Shown: positions 9,301 through 16,876, numbered from the stretch's first letter. The stretch is DNA of 18,379 nt from an uncultured Christensenellaceae bacterium (GCA_910586905.1 CAJUIV010000027.1:1-18379), one strand, 5' to 3'. The notes: generated by a model from the sequence alone, not told the origin. Translations and numbers: made by a program.

Positions 9301-10099
9301 CGCGGAGTTCGGGAGGAAGCACCGGCAAAACGGTTAAAATCATCCACTCGGGACGATTGCCGCTTTTTCTGAAAGCTTCTACGATATCCAAACGTTTGAT
9401 TGCTCTTACTTTCTTTGCTCCTTGATTCGTCTTAGCCAATATGTCGCGTAATTCTTTGCTTTCGGCTTCCAAATCGATATTTTGAAGCAGCTCTCTTACC
9501 GCTTCCGCACCCGTTCCGGCGCGGAAATTCATATTGGGGTCGGCTTTAGCTTTGCTTTGCGCTTCGCGGTACTCGCTCATAGTAAGTATCTGCTTGTACA
9601 TCATACCGCTTTTCATCGGGTCGATTACAACGTAGCTTTGGAAGTTTATTAACTGTTCCAAATACTTAGGCGACATATCGAGAATCAATCCCATACGAGA
9701 AGGCGTACCGCGGAAATACCAGATATGCGAAACAGGAGCGGCCAGTTCTATGTGTCCCATACGCTCGCGGCGTACTTTGGATTTGGTAACTTTAACTCCG
9801 CATTTTTCACAAACTACGCCTTTATAGCGTATACGTTTATATTTACCGCAGTGGCACTCCCAGTCCTTAACGGGTCCGAAAATTCTTTCGCAGAAAAGTC
9901 CGTCTTTTTCCGGTTTTTGCGTGCGGTAATTTATAGTTTCGGATTTTTTAACTTCTCCGTAAGACCACTCACGGATTTTTTCGGGAGATGCAATTCCGAT
10001 ACGGATAGAATCAAAGTCGTTCATAATACCCGTTCTCGCCAGCGTATTGGAACGCAACGTCGATATAGATTGTCCGGTAATTGTTGATTCGTTACTCAT
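6329..10099 (-). CDS. rpoC: DNA-directed RNA polymerase subunit beta'
   Basis: RpoC is the catalytic large subunit of RNA polymerase. It has 1256 residues. The N-terminal zinc site has C82, C84, C97 and C100. The Mg-binding NADFDGD is at 474-480 (Asp476, 478, 480). The bridge helix is at about 815-835 and the trigger loop (GLADTALKTADSGY) at about 835-848. The second zinc site uses C867, C946, C953 and C956. All key residues are present. The start at ATG 10099 has GGGAGGT 7 nt upstream. This gives about 20 more N-terminal residues than usual before the conserved IGIASPEKI; an internal Met26 lacks a good ribosome binding site. It lies 14 nt after rpoB in one operon. Confidence 0.98.
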   Translation of the reverse strand: MSNESTITGQSISTLRSNTLARTGIMNDFDSIRIGIASPEKIREWSYGEVKKSETINYRTQKPEKDGLFCERIFGPVKDWECHCGKYKRIRYKGVVCEKCGVKVTKSKVRRERMGHIELAAPVSHIWYFRGTPSRMGLILDMSPKYLEQLINFQSYVVIDPMKSGMMYKQILTMSEYREAQSKAKADPNMNFRAGTGAEAVRELLQNIDLEAESKELRDILAKTNQGAKKVRAIKRLDIVEAFRKSGNRPEWMILTVLPVLPPELRAMVPLDGGRYATSDLNDLYRRVINRNNRLKRLIEINAPEILINNEKRMLQDAVDSLLDNSRSKRPQTGAGNRELKSLSGLLRGKQGRFRQNLLGKRVDYSGRSVIVVGPELKLHQCGIPKEMALELFKPFVMKKLVENGQCHNVKSAKKRVERADAKVWDILEGVIKDHPVMLNRAPTLHRLSIQAFEPVLIEGRAIKLHPLACTAFNADFDGDQMAVHVPLSIEAQTEARYLMLAANNILKLSDGKPVISPTQDMVLGCYYLTTVRCDVEETQKLIELYDVTRKERNLTEDELAILRKGHYYSSFDEAYEAYVARDITLQTVVNIQLDDGRKIWTTVGRLIFCQAIYYDYADSSAETDDKYITDPEILAQKAIERRTLGIKMELTKDVIGNPKKYLVGKKQLSQIVEKCFKLRGTTPTATMLDNVKALGYKYSTVSGLTTSVFDMNIPAEKKTILADSEQKVIEIEESYNEGFLTENERYKSVIDVWKDAAAKVETLVKNVMEEDNPIWMMADSGARGSMNQIRQLCGMRGLMSDPSGRTIELPVKACFREGLSVLEYFISSHGGRKGLADTALKTADSGYLTRRLVDVAQNVIVREEDCSAGSRPQGMWIESFRGSGKDEIIEKFEDRIVGKYVIDDVVNPQTGEIICRGDTMINDDLAKEIVKAGISKLYMRTVLTCRSEHGVCCKCYGSNMATGKPVNLGEAVGVIAAQSIGEPGTQLTMRTFHTGGVATSDDITQGLPRVEELFEARKPKGCAVVCEVNGTVSIPTNQDKKIVRVTDAQGKSTDYAIPYTSRIKVHEGDKVESGTPLTEGSIYPQDLLSTKGLRAVEEYLVKEVQATYRTNGVEINDKHVEVIVRQMLRKVRIEDAGTTDMLPGEVVDIFKFEEENNKALENDGVPATAKRILLGITKASLATDSFLSAASFQETSRVLTEAAIKNKCDPLYGLKENVIIGKMISAGTGLNRYRELELVPKTEVPEIINDDEPQE

Positions 10100-10113
10100 T
10101 TACGTTACCTCCC

Positions 10114-13100
10114 TTATTCGTTTTCTTCGTCATCGTCGGCAAACAAATCGCCGTCGTCGTCCGCGTCGTCGTCATCGCTTAACGCGTCCAGTAAATCGTC
10201 CAAACCGTCAAGTTCGAGGTTTTCCTCATCCTCCGGTTCTAAATCGTTTCCATCTTCTTTATCGTCGAACAAATCGCTCAAATCGTCTCCGTCGTCGAAT
10301 AAGCTATCCAAACTGAAATCGTCTTCGTCGTCGTAGTCGTTATGCTCGCCCACTCCGTCAAGGCTGATTTCATCGTCGTCGTTAAAGCTATGCATAGCTT
10401 GTTTGCGTTCTTCTTGCTCCGCAAGCATAATTTCGTTATAGTCGGCTTCGTCGTCGGTAGAATCGCGAACGATAATTTCTTCCTTATCGGCAGACAATAC
10501 TTTTACGTCGAGAGCCAAAGACTGCAACTCTTTTATAAGAACTTTAAAACTTTCGGGAACTCCCGGGTCGGGGATATTTTCGCCCTTAACGATAGCCTCG
10601 TACGTTTTTACGCGTCCCACTACGTCGTCGGATTTAACGGTCAATATTTCCTGTAATACGTTAGCGGCTCCGTACGCTTCCAACGCCCAAACTTCCATTT
10701 CGCCGAAACGCTGTCCGCCGAACTGAGCTTTACCGCCCAAAGGCTGTTGGGTAACAAGGCTATAGGGACCGGTGCTTCTTGCGTGAATCTTGTCGTCAAC
10801 CAAGTGAACCAGTTTGAGATAATACATATAACCGACGGTTACTCTGTTTTCAAACGGTTCGCCGGTACGTCCGTCATAGAGCTGAACTTTACCGTCCACC
10901 TTGCCCGTAACGGGATTTACCATTCCGTTATCTTCAAACAATTTGCGGATTTCTTCCTCGGTAGCTCCGTCAAAAACCGGCGTCGCGATATTCCAGCCGA
11001 GCATTTTGGAGATAAGTCCCAAGTGAACTTCCAACACTTGTCCGATATTCATACGCGAAGGAACGCCCAAGGGGTTCAATACGATTTGAAGAGGAGTTCC
11101 GTCCTCCATAAACGGCATATCTTCTTCCGGCAAAATACGCGATACGACGCCCTTGTTACCGTGGCGGCCCGCCATTTTATCTCCGACTGAAATTTTACGT
11201 TTTTGCGCGATGTAAACTCTTACCAGTTTGCTGACGCCCGGGTCGAGTTCGTCTTTATTTTCACGCGTAAACACTTTTACGTCTACTACTATTCCGCCCT
11301 CGCCGTTAGGAACTCTCAAAGACGTATCCCTTACTTCGCGCGCTTTTTCAGAGAAAATCGCCCGCAAAAGTTTTTCTTCGGGGGTAGCGTCCGTTTCTCC
11401 TTTCGGAGTTACTTTGCCTACCAATATATCGCCGGGATGGACTTCTGCGCCGATACGGATAATTCCGTCCTCGTCCAAATCCTTTAAAGCGTCTTCTCCG
11501 ACGTTTGGAATATCGCGCGTAAATTCTTCGGGACCGAGCTTGGTTTCACGCGATTCGATTTCGTGTTCCTCTATATGTATAGAAGTAAACGCGTCTTCTT
11601 TTACAAGACGTTCGGAAAGCAATACTGCGTCTTCGTAGTTGTAGCCCTCCCACGTCATAAAGCCTATCATCATATTGCGTCCCAAAGCGAGTTCTCCGCC
11701 GTCGGTACTTGGACCGTCCGCCAATACTTGTCCTTTTTCTACTCTGTCGCCCGTTTTGACGATTATCTTTTGATTTATGCAAGTTCCTTGGTTAGAACGG
11801 ATAAACTTTTTAAGAGTATAATCTTTAAGCGTTCCGTTATCGCTTTGAACGATAATTTTACTGTCGGAAGCGCGCAATACCACGCCCGCTTCTTCCGCAA
11901 TAACCATAACGCCGCTGTCGTAAGCAATTCTTGCTTCTATGCCCGTTGCGACTATGGGAGCTTCGGGTTTGATAAGAGGTACGGCCTGACGCTGCATGTT
12001 ACTGCCCATCAACGCGCGGTTGGTATCGTCGTTTTCCAAGAAAGGAATAAGACTTGTAGCTACGGAAATAAGCTGTCTCGGAGAAACGTCTACGTAATCT
12101 ACTCTTTCGCGCGGAAATTCCAAAATTTCTTCGCGGCGGCGGCACGTTATACGGGGACGAACGAAATAACCTTTTTCGTCCAGCGGTTCGTTTGCTTGTC
12201 CTATAATGTACTTATCTTCTTCGTCCGCGGAAAGATATTCGACGGTATCGGTTACCGTGTTGTGAATTCTGTCTACTCTTCTATACGGAGCTTCTATAAA
12301 GCCGTATTCGTTTATGCGCGCGTACCCCGCAAGAGAAGTGATAAGACCGATATTCTGTCCTTCGGGCGTTTCGATGGGGCACATACGTCCATAGTGCGTA
12401 TAGTGAACGTCGCGGACTTCGAAAGTAGCGCGGTCGCGGTTAAGTCCGCCGGGACCCAAAGCCGAAAGTTTACGTTTGTGCGTAAGTTCCGCAATAGGGT
12501 TGGATTGGTCCATAAATTGCGACAACTGAGAAGAACCGAAAAATTCTTTTATAGCCGAGCTTACGGGACGTACGTTTATTAGAGTTTGCGGCGTAGCTTT
12601 ACCCGGCTCCTGAATAGCCATTCTTTCGCGAATTACTCTTTCCAAACGAGATATACCTATGCGGAATTGATTTTGCAGCAATTCGCCTATGGAACGGACT
12701 CTGCGGTTACCCAAGTGGTCGATATCGTCGGCGCTGCCGATGCCGTATTTCATACACAAATTGTAGTTTACGGTAGCGAAAATATCGTGATGCGTAATAT
12801 GTTTGGAAATCAGCTCGTCCTTACGCGATTTCAACGCGTCCGCGGTATCTTCGAGAGAAAGACCTGCGGATAATATTTCGCGCAAAATGTCCGCGTCAAC
12901 CGATTCGTATAAACCGCAGGATTTAAAATCTATATCTTTAAAACGCTTATCTACGGTTACTGCAAACGATTTTGCGTTGACGGAATTGTTGCCGATAATT
13001 TTTACGCGGGGACATTCTTTCGCAAAAACAATAACGCCCGCGGTATTTGATTTATACAAATTCAATCCGTTTTCGTAAGCTATTCTAGCCGCTTCGGAAA

Positions 13101-14505
13101 CCAAAATTTCCCCTTTGCGCTCTTCGTAAGTCGCTTTGGGAAGTTCGACGATAATTCTGCCGCTGGCATCGATTTGCTCGCCGAAAACGTCTACTGCGCC
13201 TTGCGCCGTCATAACCGCGCATCCGATATGTTTATTCAAAACGTTTTCGTAATCGCGTGCGGTTTTAGACGCGGTTGCCGCGAGAAGCTGAACGCAGGTT
13301 TCCTGCGTCGTATAAACTTCGTTGATGCCGCTCATTTGAATGTCGTAAGCGTCGGCTGCAGTCAAAACGGTTCCCTTTGATATAACGCGATTGTATGGAA
13401 TAGTTACGTCCGCGTCGATATAAGCATCCACCGCCGCTGCGTAAAAAGCTTCGGAATCGGAAACTTTTAATTCAACCGTGATACCGTCGGCGTTTAGAAT
13501 TTTAACGGTATCTACAACTCCGCTCTTTGCGATAAGTTCCGCTTGTTCACGGCTGAGACACGTATATTTTGCAAAGGTCATAAGGGCGACTTCCAAATCG
13601 CAGCCGAGCGTTAAACCTTCGATACGCGTAGCCAAAGATAACTTTTTGTTGAATTTATAACGTCCGACGCGAGCCAAATCGTAACGTTTGGCATCGAACA
13701 ACAAATCGTTAAGCGTTTTTTGCACCGATTCGTCAGTAGGAATTTCACCCGGACGTAAACGTCTGTAAATTTCAACAAGCGATTCTTGGTCGGTAGCCGT
13801 ATCGTCTTTTACAAAAGTCAAAGCAAGCACTGGGTCGTACTCAAACATCTTAGCAATATAGTTGCCGCTGCAATTACCGTTTACTTCGCTGTTGTGCAAA
13901 ATACCTCTTAAAAGTATAGTTACGGGCAACTTTCTGTTACGGTCGATATGTACGTTTAAAACGTTATTGTTCGCGTCGTGTTCGAATTCGAGCCAAGCGC
14001 CTCTGCTGGGCATAGCCGTTGTATTGAACACGGGTTTACCGTTTTTATCCAAGGTAGATTCGCAATAAACTCCGGGAGAACGTACGAGCTGAGATACGAT
14101 TACGCGTTCGGCGCCGTTTATGATAAAACTTCCCGTTTCGGTCATAAGCGGGAAATCGCCCATAAATACTTCCTGATCGACAAATTCGCCGGTACCTTTA
14201 TTGGTAAGACGAACCGTCAAGCGGAGAGGACTTGCGTACGTTGCGTCGCGCAAACGACACTCCGCCTCGCTATACTTCGGCGTAGCGTCCAATCTATGAT
14301 CCAAAAACTCCAAACGAAAATGTCCCGCAAAATCCTCGATAGGCGAAAAATCTTCGAAAACTTCGCTGATTCCTTGCTCGAGGAACATTTTATAACTCGA
14401 CTTTTGAACCTCGATCAGGTTGGGCAAAGGCAGCACTTCCCTTGTTTTGGAAAAAGATTTTCTTTCGTGGTTACCGTATTTAACGGTTTTGATGTCTTGT
14501 GCCAT
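10114..14505 (-). CDS. rpoB: DNA-directed RNA polymerase subunit beta (extended, acidic tail)
   Basis: RpoB forms the RNA polymerase active cleft with beta'. It has 1463 residues from ATG 14505 (MAQDIKTVKYG), which has GAGGAG 8 nt upstream; a TTG two codons earlier is too close to that site. Standard motifs include the rifampicin region (657-687) with D666, H676 and S681 wild type, GDKMAGRHGNKG (1108-1119) and QPLGGKAQFGGQRFGEME (1254-1271). It is about 270 residues longer than B. subtilis RpoB. The extra length is an expansion of roughly 190 residues within 290-595 (beta lobe side) and a C-terminal tail in which 47 of the last 88 residues are Asp or Glu. The frame is intact throughout. It is the first gene of rpoBC; rplJ/rplL are not upstream. 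Confidence 0.98.
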   Translation of the reverse strand: MAQDIKTVKYGNHERKSFSKTREVLPLPNLIEVQKSSYKMFLEQGISEVFEDFSPIEDFAGHFRLEFLDHRLDATPKYSEAECRLRDATYASPLRLTVRLTNKGTGEFVDQEVFMGDFPLMTETGSFIINGAERVIVSQLVRSPGVYCESTLDKNGKPVFNTTAMPSRGAWLEFEHDANNNVLNVHIDRNRKLPVTILLRGILHNSEVNGNCSGNYIAKMFEYDPVLALTFVKDDTATDQESLVEIYRRLRPGEIPTDESVQKTLNDLLFDAKRYDLARVGRYKFNKKLSLATRIEGLTLGCDLEVALMTFAKYTCLSREQAELIAKSGVVDTVKILNADGITVELKVSDSEAFYAAAVDAYIDADVTIPYNRVISKGTVLTAADAYDIQMSGINEVYTTQETCVQLLAATASKTARDYENVLNKHIGCAVMTAQGAVDVFGEQIDASGRIIVELPKATYEERKGEILVSEAARIAYENGLNLYKSNTAGVIVFAKECPRVKIIGNNSVNAKSFAVTVDKRFKDIDFKSCGLYESVDADILREILSAGLSLEDTADALKSRKDELISKHITHHDIFATVNYNLCMKYGIGSADDIDHLGNRRVRSIGELLQNQFRIGISRLERVIRERMAIQEPGKATPQTLINVRPVSSAIKEFFGSSQLSQFMDQSNPIAELTHKRKLSALGPGGLNRDRATFEVRDVHYTHYGRMCPIETPEGQNIGLITSLAGYARINEYGFIEAPYRRVDRIHNTVTDTVEYLSADEEDKYIIGQANEPLDEKGYFVRPRITCRRREEILEFPRERVDYVDVSPRQLISVATSLIPFLENDDTNRALMGSNMQRQAVPLIKPEAPIVATGIEARIAYDSGVMVIAEEAGVVLRASDSKIIVQSDNGTLKDYTLKKFIRSNQGTCINQKIIVKTGDRVEKGQVLADGPSTDGGELALGRNMMIGFMTWEGYNYEDAVLLSERLVKEDAFTSIHIEEHEIESRETKLGPEEFTRDIPNVGEDALKDLDEDGIIRIGAEVHPGDILVGKVTPKGETDATPEEKLLRAIFSEKAREVRDTSLRVPNGEGGIVVDVKVFTRENKDELDPGVSKLVRVYIAQKRKISVGDKMAGRHGNKGVVSRILPEEDMPFMEDGTPLQIVLNPLGVPSRMNIGQVLEVHLGLISKMLGWNIATPVFDGATEEEIRKLFEDNGMVNPVTGKVDGKVQLYDGRTGEPFENRVTVGYMYYLKLVHLVDDKIHARSTGPYSLVTQQPLGGKAQFGGQRFGEMEVWALEAYGAANVLQEILTVKSDDVVGRVKTYEAIVKGENIPDPGVPESFKVLIKELQSLALDVKVLSADKEEIIVRDSTDDEADYNEIMLAEQEERKQAMHSFNDDDEISLDGVGEHNDYDDEDDFSLDSLFDDGDDLSDLFDDKEDGNDLEPEDEENLELDGLDDLLDALSDDDDADDDGDLFADDDEENE

Positions 14506-14511
14506 TAACAA

Positions 14512-14712
14512 AACTCCTCAAAAAATTTTTTCAATAAATTTGTCGTAAATTGTTGCAAAGTCGCCTGCAATGTGGTATTTTGTCAATAACGCACGTGCAA
14601 ACTTCCCATTAAAGCCGAAATCTTGTCCGTATCCGCAAAAAAACGTTATAAAAAAGCGTTTTTTCCGCAAAAAAGGGCAAAATCTCCCCTATGGGCAAAA
14701 ATATACTCATAT
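14512..14712 (-). promoter_or_regulatory. rpoB leader, about 200 nt untranslated
   Basis: The region between the rpoB promoter and its ribosome binding site has no open frame of note. On the - strand it carries a repeated TTTTGCCC and an A/T-rich hairpin AAAAAACG..CGTTTTTT around 14638-14664. The hairpin is nearly all A-T with one C-G step, so whether it acts as an attenuator is unclear. Confidence 0.35.
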
Positions 14713-14741
14713 ATACTATCACTTTGACGGTCAATAGTCAA
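14713..14741 (-). promoter_or_regulatory. Probable SigA-type promoter of rpoBC
   Basis: On the - strand TTGACT (14736-14741), 17 nt and TAGTAT (14713-14718). A short inverted repeat CTTTGAC/GTCAAAG (14722-14743) overlaps the -35 and could be an operator. The promoter is about 200 bp ahead of rpoB. Other TTGACA-like strings nearer the gene lack a -10 box. Confidence 0.5.
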
Positions 14742-14808
14742 AGACAAAATCTGTTTTAAATCAAAAAATAAATATAAAAATATTTTTTCATTTTTGAATA
14801 ATATATTT

Positions 14809-14842
14809 AATTAGCGGACGGGTTAAATCCCGTCCGCTAATT
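14809..14842 (-). terminator. Long perfect hairpin terminator ahead of rpoB
   Basis: A 14-bp perfect stem AATTAGCGGACGGG/CCCGTCCGCTAATT surrounds a 6-nt loop, directly after the stop of the 130-aa gene. The following - strand tract is A/T-rich but not a pure T-run. It probably separates the accessory genes from rpoBC. Confidence 0.75.
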
Positions 14843-14845
14843 CAA

Positions 14846-15238
14846 TTACTTTTTCAAAATATATTTACCGCTTTCGCCTTTTTCATATTCGGTTTTGCAA
14901 ATCGCTAAACCGTCCTTAACTACCGCAACTACGGCGTCGAAACCGTTAAAAACGTTTGTCAGTACTTTATTTAAAAGTATCGTACGTCCGTCGTATTCTC
15001 CTCCGATTACGTATGTCGGGCAACTCGCCTCCACGCCGATATTTTGCAAAAGCATCTCCGGATTATCTGCGGAATTTAGTTTTAAAACGTAACGCATATC
15101 GAATATTTGCTCCGCAGCGTGCGCGAACCGAGCCAAAGCTTTTTGCCTTTTTTCTCCTGACAATTCGAAAAACAGTCTTTCGGCGTACTCTTTCAGTATA
15201 AAATCCGAAATAAATTTTTTCTCTATATCTTTATTCAT
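14846..15238 (-). CDS. Conserved-looking hypothetical protein, 130 aa
   Basis: I do not recognise the family. The protein is soluble, with an amphipathic helical N-terminal half (MNKDIEKKFISDFILKEY.., then GEKRQKALARFAH) and a strand-rich C-terminal half with CPTYVIGGEYDGRTI and VVAVVKDGLAICKTE. No signal peptide, membrane segment or catalytic motif is visible. The start at ATG 15238 is one base after the GNAT stop codon (TGA-A-ATG), which points to translational coupling. A longer frame starting at 15343 only overlaps the GNAT gene and is rejected. A functional link with the acetyltransferase is suggested by the tight junction but not shown. Confidence 0.8.
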   Translation of the reverse strand: MNKDIEKKFISDFILKEYAERLFFELSGEKRQKALARFAHAAEQIFDMRYVLKLNSADNPEMLLQNIGVEASCPTYVIGGEYDGRTILLNKVLTNVFNGFDAVVAVVKDGLAICKTEYEKGESGKYILKK

Positions 15239-15239
15239 T

Positions 15240-15785
15240 TCAATTCTTAATCTCCATATGTCTAACGTCAACGTTCTCGTCCAAATAAGCGCGGAACGCG
15301 GAGTACTGCTCCGGCGAAATTTGTCGGTGAAAAGACAACACAACGAGCGGCAAATCAGGGTCGTCTTTGCGGTAATGAGGCTGAATGTGCGGATACGGAT
15401 TTACTACCATTCCGTTACGCAGATAAAAAGCCAAACGTCTGCGAGTAAGCTCGTCATTGGGAGGTTCTATTTCCAGAATAAACGGTTTACGTATATTCGA
15501 CGTCAAAAGTTTAAGCGCTGCAACGCCGTATCCGCAGTTACGTTTATCGGGAGATATGCAAAAGTTTTCGAAGTACACGAAATCAGGCGCGTCGAAATAC
15601 CCCGCCACTCCTACGGGTTCGCCACTGTCGCTTATAATGCATAGTCTATAGTCGGGATGCGCCATAACCGTTTCTTGCAAATCGTCGTCGCGCCGTTCGC
15701 ACGAAGGAAAGCTCGTTGCCAACAGCTCTTTCGCCCAACGATACAACCTATCGTCGCTTGCAAATATTCTTAGTAATTCTATCAT
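15240..15785 (-). CDS. GNAT-family N-acetyltransferase
   Basis: It is a 181-residue GCN5-related acyl-CoA N-acyltransferase. The acetyl-CoA pyrophosphate-binding motif A is visible as FCISPDKRNCGYG (75-87, with R82-x-x-G-x-G), preceded by the typical beta4 strand. The C-terminal motif B region is ILEIEPP..RRRLAFYLRNGM (about 103-126). The long C-terminal part ending in VVLSFHRQISPEQY resembles GNATs whose substrate is not known. The ribosome binding site (GGAAG) is weak. It lies 17 nt after the lipoprotein stop and just before the 130-aa gene, so the three form one transcription unit. The substrate cannot be inferred. Confidence 0.85.
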   Translation of the reverse strand: MIELLRIFASDDRLYRWAKELLATSFPSCERRDDDLQETVMAHPDYRLCIISDSGEPVGVAGYFDAPDFVYFENFCISPDKRNCGYGVAALKLLTSNIRKPFILEIEPPNDELTRRRLAFYLRNGMVVNPYPHIQPHYRKDDPDLPLVVLSFHRQISPEQYSAFRAYLDENVDVRHMEIKN

Positions 15786-15802
15786 ATCGCTTCCAGTTGA
15801 TT

Positions 15803-16441
15803 TTAATTGCCGTCAGTTTTAGGCAAATTCACTTTCGTTTTATCATAATCGAATATTTCAAACGATAATTTTTCTCCCGAATACCTATATATAATTTGAA
15901 AATATGTCAATCTTCCGTTTTCGAATGAGCAAATTACTTTATCGTATTGATTAAAATCTATCTTGTCTAATTGATTTTTATCGTCGGCAATATACCGATT
16001 GGTTTCTTCGTCGTACCCGAATGTATCGTAATAGTCTTTAAACTCCACCAAATTTAACGAGAATTCCGAGAAATAACTTTCCAATACGTCATTGAAGTCT
16101 TTTTCCTCATAAAGTTTCTCCCACTTGTTGGCGTCGTTAAAAAAATAGCAATAAAGTTTTCCGTCCTCTACGCTATAATATTCTTCGTAAGTACCCGACC
16201 GATGCTCTACTATGTGAGACTTTTGACGCACAATGTCTACGTTAACCGTGGTAATTTCCGTTCGCTCGGACGTTTCGTACGTCATCCTAACCGAAACGCT
16301 TACATAAGGCGTACCAAATCCGTTCAATATATCTCTCCACTGCTCGGCCGATACTTTTGTTTCTGGCTCGGCGCACCCTGCAAATGCAAAAATCAAACAG
16401 AACGCAGCTACAAGCAATATAGTTCCGGATATCTTTTTCAT
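15803..16441 (-). CDS. Lipoprotein of unknown function (paralogue of the gene at 17000)
   Basis: It has 212 residues from ATG 16441 (MKKISGTILL), with GGAGG 5 nt upstream; the frame upstream of this is outside the promoter-leader logic and rejected. A lipoprotein signal peptide with lipobox FAGC puts the lipid-modified Cys at 23, so the protein should sit on the outer face of the membrane. The mature part is beta-rich and acidic. It shares with the downstream-numbered lipoprotein the patterns V(S/T)xxQW, SVEDGKLYCY / SVENGVVYEY, YIAD, an F-x-NG/DG turn and a terminal V-x-LP. This is a small paralogous family with no fold I recognise. It is first in a unit with the GNAT and 130-aa genes, under an ordinary promoter at 16462-16490. 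Confidence 0.85.
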   Translation of the reverse strand: MKKISGTILLVAAFCLIFAFAGCAEPETKVSAEQWRDILNGFGTPYVSVSVRMTYETSERTEITTVNVDIVRQKSHIVEHRSGTYEEYYSVEDGKLYCYFFNDANKWEKLYEEKDFNDVLESYFSEFSLNLVEFKDYYDTFGYDEETNRYIADDKNQLDKIDFNQYDKVICSFENGRLTYFQIIYRYSGEKLSFEIFDYDKTKVNLPKTDGN

Positions 16442-16461
16442 ACTTGCCTCCGTATGACACA

Positions 16462-16490
16462 ATATTATCATCGCCATATCTTTTTGTCAA
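16462..16490 (-). promoter_or_regulatory. SigA-type promoter of the lipoprotein-GNAT unit
   Basis: TTGACA (16485-16490) is a perfect -35 box; 17 nt later comes TAATAT (16462-16467). It starts a leader of about 15 nt to the lipoprotein ATG. It has no G-tract, unlike the two neighbouring promoters. Confidence 0.75.
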
Positions 16491-16524
16491 GATAAGCGCC
16501 GTCCAAAGAATAAAAACAAAGATA

Positions 16525-16560
16525 TAAAAAAGGCTTCAACTTGTAAGCTGAAGTCTTTTT
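16525..16560 (-). terminator. Bidirectional terminator after the small membrane protein gene
   Basis: GGCTTCAACTT (16532-16542) pairs with AAGCTGAAGTC (16546/7-16555), with two G-U wobbles, and has T-runs on both sides. On the - strand it is about 10 nt after the stop codon of the 79-aa gene. Confidence 0.85.
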
Positions 16561-16569
16561 CGAAAAGTA

Positions 16570-16809
16570 CTATTCTTGAATTTCGGCACTTGCAACGGGA
16601 GCGAAATCTTCGTCCTTGCAGCAAAGCAAGAATATTCCGCCAAGCAAGCTACAGAAAAGCAACGTTAATACTGCCCAGGTCGTCAAATCGTCTTTTTTTG
16701 TTGCTGTCTTCATTTTGGAAAGCGTAATTCCGCCGAAAATAAGAGGCAGAATCATCCAAAAACCTACAACCATACCGATGATAATAAACACTTTAGCCGC
16801 TGTTTTCAT
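16570..16809 (-). CDS. Small two-helix membrane protein, 79 aa
   Basis: Residues about 6-28 (KVFIIIGMVVGFWMILPLIFGG) and 46-63 (AVLTLLFCSLLGGIFLLC) are hydrophobic and likely membrane helices. They are joined by a charged loop SKMKTATKKDD; an acidic tail follows. The pattern resembles small DUF-type membrane proteins of Bacillota with two helices and a Lys-rich loop, but I cannot name the family. A GGAG site lies 7 nt before ATG 16809. It is monocistronic: its own promoter with a G-tract upstream and a strong terminator downstream. Confidence 0.8.
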   Translation of the reverse strand: MKTAAKVFIIIGMVVGFWMILPLIFGGITLSKMKTATKKDDLTTWAVLTLLFCSLLGGIFLLCCKDEDFAPVASAEIQE

Positions 16810-16845
16810 GTTATTTCTCCTTTTGTACTTATTTTGTGTACAATT

Positions 16846-16876
16846 AGTATATCATACCCCCCCCCGTACCAGTCAA
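16846..16876 (-). promoter_or_regulatory. Promoter with a nine-G tract in the spacer (small membrane protein)
   Basis: On the - strand TTGACT (16871-16876), then 19 nt that include nine consecutive G (16857-16865), then TATACT (16846-16851). A 19-bp spacer is 2 bp too long for best activity; GATATA (16848-16853) would give 17 bp but is a poorer box. The leader to the ATG is about 30 nt. Length change in the G-tract would alter promoter strength. Confidence 0.7.

Noticed and set aside
11563..12582. 339-codon + strand open frame within rpoB
   Set aside because: Antisense to RpoB core including the rifampicin region; product is Phe/Arg/Tyr-rich nonsense-like sequence.
15239..15343. Upstream extension of the 130-aa gene
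   Set aside because: It only overlaps the GNAT coding sequence in another frame; the ATG at 15238 has the coupled start.
16857..16865. Poly-C/G run as a sequencing artefact
   Set aside because: Not fully excluded, but two runs of nine at the same place in two promoters argue against random error; read-level data would settle it.
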